Under the pieces are notes generated by a model that saw only the letters and a program-made list of their open reading frames with translations, made no database searches and was not told where the DNA came from. This document shows, piece after piece, positions 24,757 through 32,671 of a DNA stretch of 39,075 bases (position 1 is the stretch's first letter; each line of letters begins with the position of its first letter). A program made the position numbers and the translations under genes. Source of the stretch: Thermomicrobiales bacterium (GTDB taxonomy: Bacteria > Chloroflexota > Chloroflexia > Thermomicrobiales > UBA6265); the NCBI GenBank assembly GCA_020432165.1, contig JAGQGU010000034.1:1-39075 (forward strand). Reading direction: 5' to 3'.

Positions 24757-24807
24757 GCGTTCTCCGCTGATCTGACGTACTTTGCACTTTTCCTATTCTA
24801 CTTCCGA

Positions 24808-24838
24808 ATATCTATGATACATATTGACTCATAGATAT
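24808..24838. promoter_or_regulatory. Perfect palindromic operator between TetR and membrane protein genes
   Basis: ATATCTATGA (24808-24817) and TCATAGATAT (24829-24838) are perfect 10 bp arms around an 11-base spacer. A second copy of the pattern TACAT..TG.CTCATAGAT occurs 28 bases downstream (from 24846; the first starts at 24818), giving a tandem direct repeat. This is a strong candidate for TetR binding. Confidence 0.7.
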
Positions 24839-24887
24839 GATATGGTACATGATGTCTCATAGATTGCAGAGTTGCGAGGAGAAAAAG

Positions 24888-25865
24888 ATGCATAGAGAAA
24901 CTGGAAACACGATGGATGCTAGTCCGGTCAACCGTGCTATACCACTCGGAGCATTGATAGCGATTGGTATAGCAGCAGTACAGCTGCTATTTTTGTTCTG
25001 TTTTAGCTATCCACCGACCAATGCTACCCCGAAGGAGATTCCGCTCGGAATTTCTGGACCAGACCCTGCTATCCAGCAGCTCGGTGATTCAATTGGTCAA
25101 TCGGGCGACACATTTGAAATCCGGACCTATCCAGATATCGAGGCAGCGCGGCAGGCGATTAGGGATCGAGAGATATACGGTGCGATTGTCATCGAAGCAG
25201 ACGGAACAACGCTACTCGTATCAAGTGCGGCTAGTCCGGCAATAGCAACGATGCTTAAGTCCCATTTCACCTCTGTGGTACCGGATGGTCAAATGACAGT
25301 TGAAGATGTTGTTCCCGCATCTGCAGGTGACCCCAACGGCAGCGGATTCCTGACCTCGGTCCTACCATTGACGCTCTTGAGTCTCGCCTTGGGAACTGTC
25401 GTAGGCCTGGTCGAAGGCCGACCGATTTATGCATTGGGTTGGATTGCATTGACGGCTGTCATCAGTGCATCCGGTGCCAGCTGGATTACGTCAGAATTGG
25501 GGATTTTTACTGGTCATTTCTGGAGCACATCTTTGGTTTTCGCTCTTCTTGTATTCGGTATCGGGGTAACGAGCCAAAGTCTCACATATTTCGCCACCAG
25601 TGGTAAGGTGCTTGATTTGACGTTTGCGCTCGTTCTCCTTTGTCTCGGTATTCCCGGGGCAGGTGCACTGGTTCCGCGGCTGCTCCTCGTTGAACCGTGG
25701 CGATCACTGGGATGGCTTCTGCCTCCGGGTGCCGCAGTGGACACACTAAGAGGCGTGAACTTCTTCGCTGGAGCAGGTATAGCTGCTGGTCTATGGGTAC
25801 TCATTGGTTGGGTTCTGATCGGATTGTCTGTGTCAGTGTTGAGGAGAGTCAAACACCACGCATAG
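24888..25865 (+). CDS. ABC-2-like membrane protein, possible efflux subunit
   Basis: This 325-residue protein begins MHRETG after GAGGAG. One helix near the N-terminus (about 19-40) is followed by a large extracytoplasmic domain (about 41-155) and then by about five or six helices, as in ABC-2/YhgE-type permeases. No ATPase gene is adjacent. The arrangement with a divergent TetR regulator suggests a drug or toxic-compound export role. Composition is AT-richer than its surroundings, a hint of transfer. Confidence 0.65.
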   Translation: MHRETGNTMDASPVNRAIPLGALIAIGIAAVQLLFLFCFSYPPTNATPKEIPLGISGPDPAIQQLGDSIGQSGDTFEIRTYPDIEAARQAIRDREIYGAIVIEADGTTLLVSSAASPAIATMLKSHFTSVVPDGQMTVEDVVPASAGDPNGSGFLTSVLPLTLLSLALGTVVGLVEGRPIYALGWIALTAVISASGASWITSELGIFTGHFWSTSLVFALLVFGIGVTSQSLTYFATSGKVLDLTFALVLLCLGIPGAGALVPRLLLVEPWRSLGWLLPPGAAVDTLRGVNFFAGAGIAAGLWVLIGWVLIGLSVSVLRRVKHHA

Positions 25866-25886
25866 CATCCCCGCTTGGTGACGATC

Positions 25887-25914
25887 TGCCAGGACTGTAT
25901 GGTGAATCCTGGCA
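25887..25914. terminator. Possible terminator hairpin
   Basis: TGCCAGGA (25887-25894) and TCCTGGCA (25907-25914) form an 8 bp stem with a 12-base loop after the membrane protein gene and before the convergent MFS gene. The downstream sequence GTTTCGTCT is only weakly U-rich. Confidence 0.35.
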
Positions 25915-25953
25915 GTTTCGTCTATATGCTGTGTCAGGCTATTTTGATAGGTG

Positions 25954-27159
25954 CTATTGTGCCGGTTCCGGCAACGGGCGTACCAGCACGGATCCGGCAA
26001 TGATGATTGCACCCAGAATCGCGAACATCATCGAGAGATTGATACCGGCCAACCACCCGAGAATAACCCCGCCAATGCTGACATAGAGTGTGACCATCAG
26101 GCTGATCAGGCTGAGACCCGTGGCGCGAGCCCCCTCCTCAATATGGTGATTGTAGAACCCGGAGAAGAGCGGTTGTGCCATCTGCACCGCACCCCACTGG
26201 AGGACAAAGAGCACCACCGCCCAGACCGGGTTGTGCACCATTGCCATCAGCAGATAGAGCAGACCTGGCACCCCGGTTGCGATCAGCAATGCCCGCCGAT
26301 CTCCCAGCCATACCGGGAGTCTCCAGGCGTGGAGTTGGGTAAAGAAGGCTACACCCGATCCCAGCGCCAGACCCATACCGAGCCAGACAGCTGCGACCCC
26401 GGTGCGCAAGAAGTAATCCTGATAGAAGATCAGCAGGTGGGCCACAAACGCATTGGTCACGATAGTGATCAGCACCAATCGTATCAGCGCCGGACTGGAG
26501 CGGAGATTACTCCAGCCGGATTTGAGCAGGTTCAGGCTCCGCATCCGTTCGGCCACGATCTCACGCACGGGCTCACGCAGCGCCAGGACCAGCAGGGCCG
26601 CGCATGTCATTGAGACCACATCCAGCTTCAGGGTGAACCGCATATTCGCCATCGTAAGATCGCGTGTGAGCCAGCCACCAATGCTGTATGCCACCAGCGA
26701 TGCCGCCTGGAGAGCTGCGCCGATCATACCTTTGGCGCGATGCATACCGCGGGTGCGATCCTGTTCCGGCAAACTTTCGTATACCAGCGCATCGACCGAG
26801 CCGCTGGCGAAGGCGAAGCCGGTACCAGCAACGAACTGCCCAAGCAGAAACTCGCTATAGCTACCAGCAAGGAGTGTTACGACCTCGCCGAGTAACGCCA
26901 TGGCAAGGCTGATCTGATAGCTGCGTCGATGCCCAACCCGATCGGCGAGCACACCGGTGGGAATCTCCATCACCATCATGCTGATCATCAGCGCCGTTTG
27001 CATACCAGCGATCTGGGCGAGGCTGAGTCCCTTGCCCTGGAGATAGGGCGTCATTACTGGCACGAAGAAATAGAGCTGCCCGAAAAAGGAGATAAGGGCA
27101 ACGAGTTTTGGCGTCGAAAGTGATCCCAGCCGATTCAGCCAGGAATAGGGGTGAAACAT
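25954..27159 (-). CDS. MFS transporter
   Basis: This 401-residue protein has about 12 membrane helices and the MFS loop signature GVLADRVGHRRSYQ (about 69-82) between helices 2 and 3. It starts at 27159 with GAGGT upstream. The substrate is not evident; it may be a drug or metabolite exporter. No regulator gene is adjacent. The stretch 27160-27623 upstream is repeat-rich. Confidence 0.87.
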   Translation of the reverse strand: MFHPYSWLNRLGSLSTPKLVALISFFGQLYFFVPVMTPYLQGKGLSLAQIAGMQTALMISMMVMEIPTGVLADRVGHRRSYQISLAMALLGEVVTLLAGSYSEFLLGQFVAGTGFAFASGSVDALVYESLPEQDRTRGMHRAKGMIGAALQAASLVAYSIGGWLTRDLTMANMRFTLKLDVVSMTCAALLVLALREPVREIVAERMRSLNLLKSGWSNLRSSPALIRLVLITIVTNAFVAHLLIFYQDYFLRTGVAAVWLGMGLALGSGVAFFTQLHAWRLPVWLGDRRALLIATGVPGLLYLLMAMVHNPVWAVVLFVLQWGAVQMAQPLFSGFYNHHIEEGARATGLSLISLMVTLYVSIGGVILGWLAGINLSMMFAILGAIIIAGSVLVRPLPEPAQ

Positions 27160-27325
27160 GCGTACCTCAAACAAGAGCCGGAATGAACCGGCACGAACAC
27201 CGTAGAGGGGATGGCGATGAAACGCAGCATCAGATGTGGCTGCGGTCGGGTGTTATCCCAAAATATCGCCGGCGGCGGTGTCCGTATCTCCCATTGAGGT
27301 CCTCATCGATAATCGTTGGTCCGCA

Positions 27326-27490
27326 CGGACGCAAGCGTCCGAGTGCGAGCAGCGAAGTGTGCCCTTATGTGCGGGTTCGGATTCACGTTTTTGCGTCTTG
27401 TGGGCGACCACGAATCGCAGCTTCGTCTCCGTAGGCCCGCACTTTATGTGCGGGCTGACTCTCTCACCCGACCCGTGCATAAAGCACGGG
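27326..27490. repeat. Cluster of perfect hairpins, part of a dispersed repeat
   Basis: Three perfect stems occur: CGGACG/CGTCCG (27326-27341), GCCCGCAC/GTGCGGGC (27435-27455) and CCCGTGC/GCACGGG (27472-27490). The segment GTAGGCCCGCA and the pattern GCGAAG..GCCCTTAT.TGCGGG also occur at 33842-33887. The rest of 27160-27623 shows no gene. Hairpins near the end might slow transcription toward the HAD genes. Confidence 0.7.
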
Positions 27491-27623
27491 CGTACGCAGT
27501 GGAGTCGTCTCCCGCGATTGTACACGACTCCCCGCTATCAACAATCCTGCCATTCTGGCCTAGAATAGACAGAAGGCACACATCCCGCGTGCCGATTGTC
27601 CCCAATGCCATAAAGGAGTACCC

Positions 27624-28310
27624 GTGCCAGAGTTGAAAGCGATCCTGTGGGATCACGATGGCACCCTTGTTGAAACTGAGCCGTACTGGATCGAAGCCGA
27701 AGAGGAACTCGCCCTTATCTACGGTGCCAGCTGGAACGAAGCGGATGCTATTGCCTGCGTTGGTTCGCCGATGCGCGAGACCGGTGAACGCTTGCGGATT
27801 GCCGGTGTCCACGATATGAGCGCCGACGAGATTGTGGACTGGCTGGTTGATCGCGTTGCTGTGATGATGACGGAGCGCGGCATCCTCTGGATGCCAGGTG
27901 TTCAGGAACTCTTTCTCCAATGTCGGGAGCAGGGGATTCGTTGCGCGGTGGTCAGCAATGCCTGGCGCAAGGTGGTGGATATTACCGTGGCCGGTCTGCC
28001 GGAGGGCGTGGTCGAGTACGTGCTTGCTGGCGACGAGATGATCGTGGCCAAGCCTGATCCCTGGCCATACGCCCATGCCGCCGAAGTGTTGGGAGTGCCG
28101 CGGGAGAACTGCATCGCGATTGAGGATGCGCTTCCGGGTACGCTCAGCGCCGAGGCCGCCGGTATCGCCGTGCTGACGGTGAAGGGCATGATGCAGGTGC
28201 CTGCGGGTCCGCATCGATCGCGTGTCATTGATCTCTCGGATGTCACCCTCGATACCCTGCGTGATGTGGTCAACGGCAAACAACTTGAGCTGGTAGAGGT
28301 GGCGGAATGA
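27624..28310 (+). CDS. HAD-superfamily phosphatase (beta-phosphoglucomutase-like)
   Basis: This 228-residue protein starts at GTG (27624) after AAAGGAG. The catalytic DxDGT motif is DHDGT (D10, D12). CVVSNAWR follows as motif II near residue 110 and a KPDPWPY plus IEDALPG pair forms motifs III and IV (about 145 and 172). The cap domain is of the small alpha-helical type. It is followed with an ATGA overlap by a second HAD protein. The substrate is unknown. Confidence 0.87.
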   Translation: MPELKAILWDHDGTLVETEPYWIEAEEELALIYGASWNEADAIACVGSPMRETGERLRIAGVHDMSADEIVDWLVDRVAVMMTERGILWMPGVQELFLQCREQGIRCAVVSNAWRKVVDITVAGLPEGVVEYVLAGDEMIVAKPDPWPYAHAAEVLGVPRENCIAIEDALPGTLSAEAAGIAVLTVKGMMQVPAGPHRSRVIDLSDVTLDTLRDVVNGKQLELVEVAE

Positions 28311-28948
28311 GCCGATTGCAGGGTGTGCTCTGCGATATGGACGGCACGCTCGTCGATACCGAGCCCTATTGGGAAGCATCCAAGCTCGAACTCATGGCGC
28401 GCCATGATCTGCCCTTCACAGCCGCAGAGGCTGCCACGTTGGTCGGCAAGTCGATGATGTTCACCGTGCATTACCTGCAGGAAGCAGGTCTGCCCCTCAG
28501 CGATGAAGAAGTGCTCGACGCATTGGTGGATGATGTCGCTGAGCGTGTTCAGCAGCACATGCCCTGGTTACCCGGCGCGAGGGAGTTCCTGCGCACCATG
28601 CACGATGAAGGTGTCCCCTGTGCGCTGGTGACGCAGGGCTGGCCGAAGATCGCGCAGCAGATCGTCTCGGCTGCCGATGGCACACTCCAGACGATGGTGA
28701 CTGGCAACGAGGTCGCTCATCCGAAGCCGCATCCGGAACCCTATCTCACCGCGGCGAGTCGGTTGGGTGTTGATATCGCTCACTGCATCGCGATTGAGGA
28801 TTCTCCTTCAGGTGTAGAAAGCGCCGCTACCGCCGGGGCAACTGTGATCGTGCTCCCGGGCGTGCACGCCGTGCCAGAAGGCCCCCGCCGCATCCGCCGC
28901 GATTCCCTCATCGGCCTCAACCGCGCGGCTCTGGAAGCTCTCCTGTAG
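28307..28948 (+). CDS. HAD-superfamily phosphatase
   Basis: This 213-residue protein has the DMDGT motif (D10, D12), motif II VTQGWPK (about 105), a KPHPEPY segment and IEDSPSGV. It is the tandem partner of the preceding HAD gene and resembles it along most of its length (similar cap, similar order of motifs), consistent with an old duplication. The start ATG overlaps the preceding stop codon. Both may act on sugar phosphates. Confidence 0.88.
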   Translation: MSRLQGVLCDMDGTLVDTEPYWEASKLELMARHDLPFTAAEAATLVGKSMMFTVHYLQEAGLPLSDEEVLDALVDDVAERVQQHMPWLPGAREFLRTMHDEGVPCALVTQGWPKIAQQIVSAADGTLQTMVTGNEVAHPKPHPEPYLTAASRLGVDIAHCIAIEDSPSGVESAATAGATVIVLPGVHAVPEGPRRIRRDSLIGLNRAALEALL

Positions 28949-28969
28949 CTCCGCCCCGAACGTCGCCTC

Positions 28970-29035
28970 GGGTTTTACACCCGGGATTGAGAGACCATTT
29001 TCACAATCAACGGACCCCGGCCGTGGCCTCCGGGT
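28970..29035. repeat. Hairpin-repeat unit, isolated copy
   Basis: The unit GGGTTTTACACCCGGG...GAGAGACCATTTTCAC...GGACCCCGG is one copy of the 61 bp unit of the tandem array at 29292-29478. Another truncated copy begins again at about 29032 and leads into the BIME-like element. It lies after the HAD genes. Confidence 0.6.
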
Positions 29036-29088
29036 TTTACACCATCTGTACCGAGAAGATACTCTGTAGAAAGGTCGCGCTGCGAAAG

Positions 29089-29250
29089 GTAGACCCAGGC
29101 CTCAAGAGCGACGTCCCGTCGCGATTGAGTTGCCTGGGTTCAAGTAGCCGCCAGCGAGCAATCCTGGAACAGGTGGCGGAGTTGACGCCCATCGAGTACT
29201 GGAACCCGGGCAACTCGCAGGCGCAAGCGCCTTGCGAGGCCCGAGTCTAC
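29089..29250. repeat. BIME-like double-hairpin repeat, copy 3 (inverted)
   Basis: This copy starts GTAGACCCAGGCCTC and ends GAGGCCCGAGTCTAC and is inverted relative to the other two. Its flank matches the reverse complement of copy 1 beyond the element (29041-29088 against about 171-229), so a longer unit of about 220 bases was duplicated. It is inserted inside the 61 bp repeat array. Confidence 0.85.
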
Positions 29251-29291
29251 GCTGTTGCGGCCCCATCGTTATCCATTTTCTCGGAACGAAT

Positions 29292-29478
29292 GGTTTTACA
29301 CCCGGGATTGAGAGACCATTTCATTTCCACAACCAACGGACTCCGGACGTAGCCCCGGGTTTTACACCCGGGGTTGAGAGACCATCTTTGCAACCAATGG
29401 ACCCCGGACGTAGCCCCGGGTTTTACACCCGGGGTTGAGGGACCATCTCCGCAACCAACGCACCTCGGACGGAACCCG
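29292..29478. repeat. 61 bp tandem repeat of CCCCGGG-TTTTACA-CCCGGGG hairpins
   Basis: Three consecutive units start at about 29292, 29357 and 29418. Each carries a perfect 7 bp stem with a TTTTACA loop (for example 29353-29373) and a conserved segment ending GGAC. With the units at 28970 and 29032 it makes a composite array. The remaining 29479-29651 carries a sequence like TCATGCTGAGCAGCGCGAAG, a common dispersed bacterial intergenic motif. No gene is visible in 28949-29651. Confidence 0.8.
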
Positions 29479-29651
29479 GGATTGACTCCCCGAGTCGAGT
29501 GACACGCGTCATGCTGAGCAGCGCGAAGCATCTCGATCTGTCGCGGCCCTCAGGATGACGGCTCATCCCTTCTGTCTATCGTGATCATCCCCTAAAATCA
29601 TCTGCAGCATTACGAGTCTGTTCATACCTAACTCTAAAAGGAGCTCACCAC

Positions 29652-30401
29652 ATGTCAGAACCGCGTTATCCCGATCCAGCCATCACCGTGCCCGAGCGTT
29701 TGCTGATGATTCAGGCGCATCCCGACGATGCCGAGTTTAGTTCCGGTGGCACCATCGCCAAATGGGCCGCTGCGGGCAGCGAGATCATCTATTGCTCCAT
29801 TACGAGCGGCGATAAAGGCACCAGGGATCCGAATATCACCGGCGAAGAATTGATGGCGCTGCGTGAGCAGGAGCAACTCGATGCCGCCGCCGTGTTGGGT
29901 GTGAAGGACGTCATCTTCCTCCGCTACCACGATGCCACGCTCGTGCCTGATCTCCGCCTGCGACTTGATCTGACCCGCGTCATCCGTCAGGTTCGTCCCA
30001 CCGCGCTGATGTGTTTCGATCCCTCCACTCGCTTTATGGGTGATGGCTATATCAATCATCCGGATCACCTTGCTGCGGGCGAAGCATCATTGGCGGCAGT
30101 TTTTCCGAGCTGTCGTGATCGTCGGACGTTCCCGGAGCTGTTGGTTGAAGGGCTGGAACCGATCGATGTACCGAATATCTATATGTTCGGGAGCGCCAGC
30201 GCTGATTGCTGGATCGATACCACTGACTATATCGAGACCAAGATCGAAGCCCTGCGCAAGCACGCCTCCCAAATCGGTGGCACCGATGCCGATCTCAGCT
30301 TTGTGCGCGAATGGAATCGGGAGAACACGCGGAACCACCCCAACAAGCCGGAAGGTTTCGGTGAATACAGCGAGAGCTATAAGTACATGCACATCGGCTA
30401 A
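29652..30401 (+). CDS. PIG-L family deacetylase
   Basis: This 249-residue protein has the LmbE/PIG-L zinc site: AHPDDAEF near residues 22-29 (H23, D25, D26) and INHPDHLAAG near 135-144 (H136, H139). Family members remove acetyl groups from N-acetylglucosamine conjugates such as GlcNAc-inositol (MshB), GlcNAc-malate (BshB) or GlcNAc-PI. The ATG follows AAAAGGAG. It is followed 45 bases later by a small unknown protein. Confidence 0.92.
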   Translation: MSEPRYPDPAITVPERLLMIQAHPDDAEFSSGGTIAKWAAAGSEIIYCSITSGDKGTRDPNITGEELMALREQEQLDAAAVLGVKDVIFLRYHDATLVPDLRLRLDLTRVIRQVRPTALMCFDPSTRFMGDGYINHPDHLAAGEASLAAVFPSCRDRRTFPELLVEGLEPIDVPNIYMFGSASADCWIDTTDYIETKIEALRKHASQIGGTDADLSFVREWNRENTRNHPNKPEGFGEYSESYKYMHIG

Positions 30402-30446
30402 AATGAAGTCGGATACAGCTTTCGATCTGGCAGGAGTTTTAACCCG

Positions 30447-30827
30447 ATGATGCAGCGCACAATTGGCACCTATATCGCCAACAAGGTGAAAGACGAGATC
30501 TTCAAGCCGACGGATATGGTTGAGGACGATGCTGGCGACGAGGTTCACTACGTCGAACAGATGTCCGACGCACTTCATGGCGAACTGATCCGTGATAGCA
30601 GCGGTGCCGTGCTGGGGCGCGCCTATCGTGTGCCTGCGGCAATCTATGTGGTTGCTGCCAACGATGCCGATGTACATGCTGCGCTGGAACGCACGCTGAA
30701 TGATCCCGAACACGAGACGATTCTTCACTGGGATGGCAGCGAAATCGGTGCACTGGTATTTGTCAGTGGTGATGTCCGCGCCAATGCGGAATCCGGCCCA
30801 CGCGGTTTTCGCGCGGATGATGTATAG
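30447..30827 (+). CDS. Hypothetical protein
   Basis: This is a 126-residue acidic, soluble protein without signal peptide or cysteine. Segments such as HGELIRDSSGAVLGRAYRVP and HWDGSEIGALVF alternate strands and helices. I do not recognise a family. The ATG is doubled (MM), and an alternative start is three bases downstream. It is probably co-transcribed with the PIG-L gene; the bidirectional terminator at 30949 follows. Confidence 0.6.
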   Translation: MMQRTIGTYIANKVKDEIFKPTDMVEDDAGDEVHYVEQMSDALHGELIRDSSGAVLGRAYRVPAAIYVVAANDADVHAALERTLNDPEHETILHWDGSEIGALVFVSGDVRANAESGPRGFRADDV

Positions 30828-30948
30828 GCCGTAGCCCCTTCCGAGTATTCAGCTTCGGACGTAGCCCCGTGGTTGATCCACAGGGTTCATGTCACGACTC
30901 TGGTACACGGTTACCTGGAACATGACAGGTGTTCAACCCAAAAGAAAA

Positions 30949-30981
30949 CCGCCCGGGATCAACTCCCGGGCGGCTTTTTTT
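30949..30981. terminator. Bidirectional rho-independent terminator
   Basis: CCGCCCGGGA (30949-30958) and TCCCGGGCGG (30964-30973) form a perfect 10 bp stem with a 5-base loop, followed by CTTTTTTT on the plus strand; on the minus strand it is followed by TTTTCTTTT. It lies between the plus-strand unknown gene and the minus-strand msrB. Confidence 0.9.
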
Positions 30982-30983
30982 GA

Positions 30984-31394
30984 CTACTTTGCGTCCAGAT
31001 TGATCGCGAGCGAGTTCATGCAGAATCGCGCGCCATCATACTCTCGCGGTCCGTCATTGAAGACATGCCCGAGATGACTATTGCAACGCGCGCAGCGAAC
31101 TTCGGTGCGGCGCATGCCATGGCTACGATCCTCGATATAGACTACTGAGCCTTCAAGCGGTTCGCCGAAACTCGGCCAGCCGCAGCCATGATCGAACTTG
31201 GTCGTGCTATCGAAGAGCGGGTTGCCGCAGGCAGCGCATCGATACGTACCGTCGTCCCAGACACTGTTGTAGTACCCCGTGAAGGGTCGCTCAGTGCCGG
31301 CCTCACGTAGCACGTGATATTGTTCCGGTCCCAATACCTCGCGCCATTCTTCTTCACTTTGCGGCAGGTCGCGCAATTTCTCGTCGTTAGTCAT
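30984..31394 (-). CDS. msrB: Peptide methionine-(R)-S-oxide reductase
   Basis: This enzyme repairs the R form of methionine sulfoxide. It has 136 residues and starts MTNDEK. The four zinc cysteines are C53, C56, C101 and C104, the CGWPSF motif is at 71-76 and the catalytic cysteine is C125 (RFCMNSLA). It overlaps the MsrA gene upstream by eight bases; the two enzymes cover both stereoisomers of methionine sulfoxide. Confidence 0.95.
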   Translation of the reverse strand: MTNDEKLRDLPQSEEEWREVLGPEQYHVLREAGTERPFTGYYNSVWDDGTYRCAACGNPLFDSTTKFDHGCGWPSFGEPLEGSVVYIEDRSHGMRRTEVRCARCNSHLGHVFNDGPREYDGARFCMNSLAINLDAK

Positions 31395-32100
31395 GTGGCA
31401 CCGCCAGACTGGGGATCTCAAGTTCCTCGGTGAGATCAAGCACATCCTGCCGACTTGTCGCGCAAGTGATGCCCGTCCCCTTCAATCCACAATAGCCATC
31501 CGGCACCTTGTGTAGATATTGCTGGTGATAATCCTCGGCGTAGTAGAACTCCGGCACCGGCAACACCTCGGTAGTGACCTCCGGATAGCCCGCGCGCGCC
31601 AGCAGACGACCGAAGGATGCCGTCATCTCTTCCGCGATCGCTTTCTGCTCGTCATTGTGATAGTAGATGGCGCTGCGATACTGTGTGCCAACATCGCCAC
31701 CCTGGCGCATGCCCTGTGTCGGATCGTGATTCTCGTAGAATGCCTTCACCAGTTGGCCGTAGGTCACCTTGCGTGGGTCGAAAATCACTTCTACCACTTC
31801 CGCATGACCAGTTTTGCCGGTGCAGACTTCCTGATAGGTGGGGTAGGGGGTGAAGCCACCGCTATAACCAACAAATGTGCTGTACACACCTTCCATCTGC
31901 CAGAAGAGACGTTCCGCACCCCAGAAACATCCGAGCGCGAAGGTAGCCGCCTGTAAACCGGCCGGGAAGGGTGGCTGAATGCGATTGCCATTGACTGCAT
32001 GAATTTCGGGAACCGCGAAGGCATAGCCATCCCGCCCCGGCAATGCCGAATCGGAGGTAGGCATGTCGAGTTGCTTACCGAATAATCTGTCTAGAACCAT
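31387..32100 (-). CDS. msrA: Peptide methionine-(S)-S-oxide reductase
   Basis: This enzyme repairs the S form of methionine sulfoxide. It has 237 residues from the ATG at 32100, which has GGAG eight bases upstream. The catalytic motif GCFWG is at about 57-61 (C58), and the C-terminal cysteines (YCGLKGTGITCA) provide candidates for resolving residues. The 48 N-terminal residues before the domain are an extension, seen in some bacterial MsrA. It overlaps msrB, forming an operon. Confidence 0.94.
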   Translation of the reverse strand: MVLDRLFGKQLDMPTSDSALPGRDGYAFAVPEIHAVNGNRIQPPFPAGLQAATFALGCFWGAERLFWQMEGVYSTFVGYSGGFTPYPTYQEVCTGKTGHAEVVEVIFDPRKVTYGQLVKAFYENHDPTQGMRQGGDVGTQYRSAIYYHNDEQKAIAEEMTASFGRLLARAGYPEVTTEVLPVPEFYYAEDYHQQYLHKVPDGYCGLKGTGITCATSRQDVLDLTEELEIPSLAVPHD

Positions 32101-32196
32101 ATCGAGAACTCCGTGGTGAACACTGTGGAGCAGCGTGTGCTCCATTACTATTCTATCGGAAGTGTGCAAGTGGCCGGACCATCTGGCACACTGGTT

Positions 32197-32217
32197 GCTA
32201 ACTTATTATCCGTTAGC
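32197..32217. promoter_or_regulatory. Dyad upstream of the split-barrel protein gene
   Basis: GCTAAC (32197-32202) and GTTAGC (32212-32217) surround TTATTATCC, which includes a -10-like TATTAT. It lies 22 bases before the ATG at 32240, between the divergent msrA and this gene, so it could be a regulator site. Confidence 0.35.
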
Positions 32218-32239
32218 GCTATGGCGAAGGAACCTCCCG

Positions 32240-32635
32240 ATGAGCACAACAATTCCCGCATCCCACCTCGATCTGTTGGAGAATGGCCAGATCGTCATTC
32301 TCGGCACCAATGGTCCGGACGGCCAGCCAGAAATCACGGCGCTTTGGTATGTCTATGCCGATGGGCAGGTGCATATGAGCATCAACGATGCCCGCCAGAA
32401 GGCGAAGAACCTGGCGCGTGATCCCCGCGCATCGGCGTTCTTTGTCGATTCCCAGAATCCGTATCGCACACTGGAACTCCGTGGCACGGTGACGATCACA
32501 CCGGATCCGGACTACACCTTCGCCGTCGCGGTCAACGCGAAGTACCACGCCGATGTGTCTCAAATGGACAAGGCGGGCGAATCCCGCTCCTGGGTGACGT
32601 TGAATGTCGAGAAGGTCTTGGTGTTTGGGAAGTAA
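32240..32635 (+). CDS. PPOX-class FMN/F420-binding split-barrel protein
   Basis: This 131-residue protein has the pyridoxamine 5'-phosphate oxidase-like fold: VILGTNGPDGQPEITALWYVY at the N-terminus, KNLARDPRASAFFVD in the middle and a C-terminal WVTLNVEKVLVFGK. It binds FMN or F420 in related proteins; which cofactor is used cannot be told by eye. AAGGA lies about nine bases before the chosen start. Confidence 0.82.
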   Translation: MSTTIPASHLDLLENGQIVILGTNGPDGQPEITALWYVYADGQVHMSINDARQKAKNLARDPRASAFFVDSQNPYRTLELRGTVTITPDPDYTFAVAVNAKYHADVSQMDKAGESRSWVTLNVEKVLVFGK

Positions 32636-32671
32636 CATCGTATTTCTATACGACCATGAGAATGGAGCATA

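Noticed and set aside
28970-29478. Possible CRISPR array in the tandem repeat region
   Set aside because: The repeats are contiguous 61 bp units without unique spacers and contain hairpins; no cas gene is present.
29500-29570. TCATGCTGAGCAGCGCGAAG-like segment
   Set aside because: It resembles a common dispersed intergenic motif of many bacteria; no further structure was clear.
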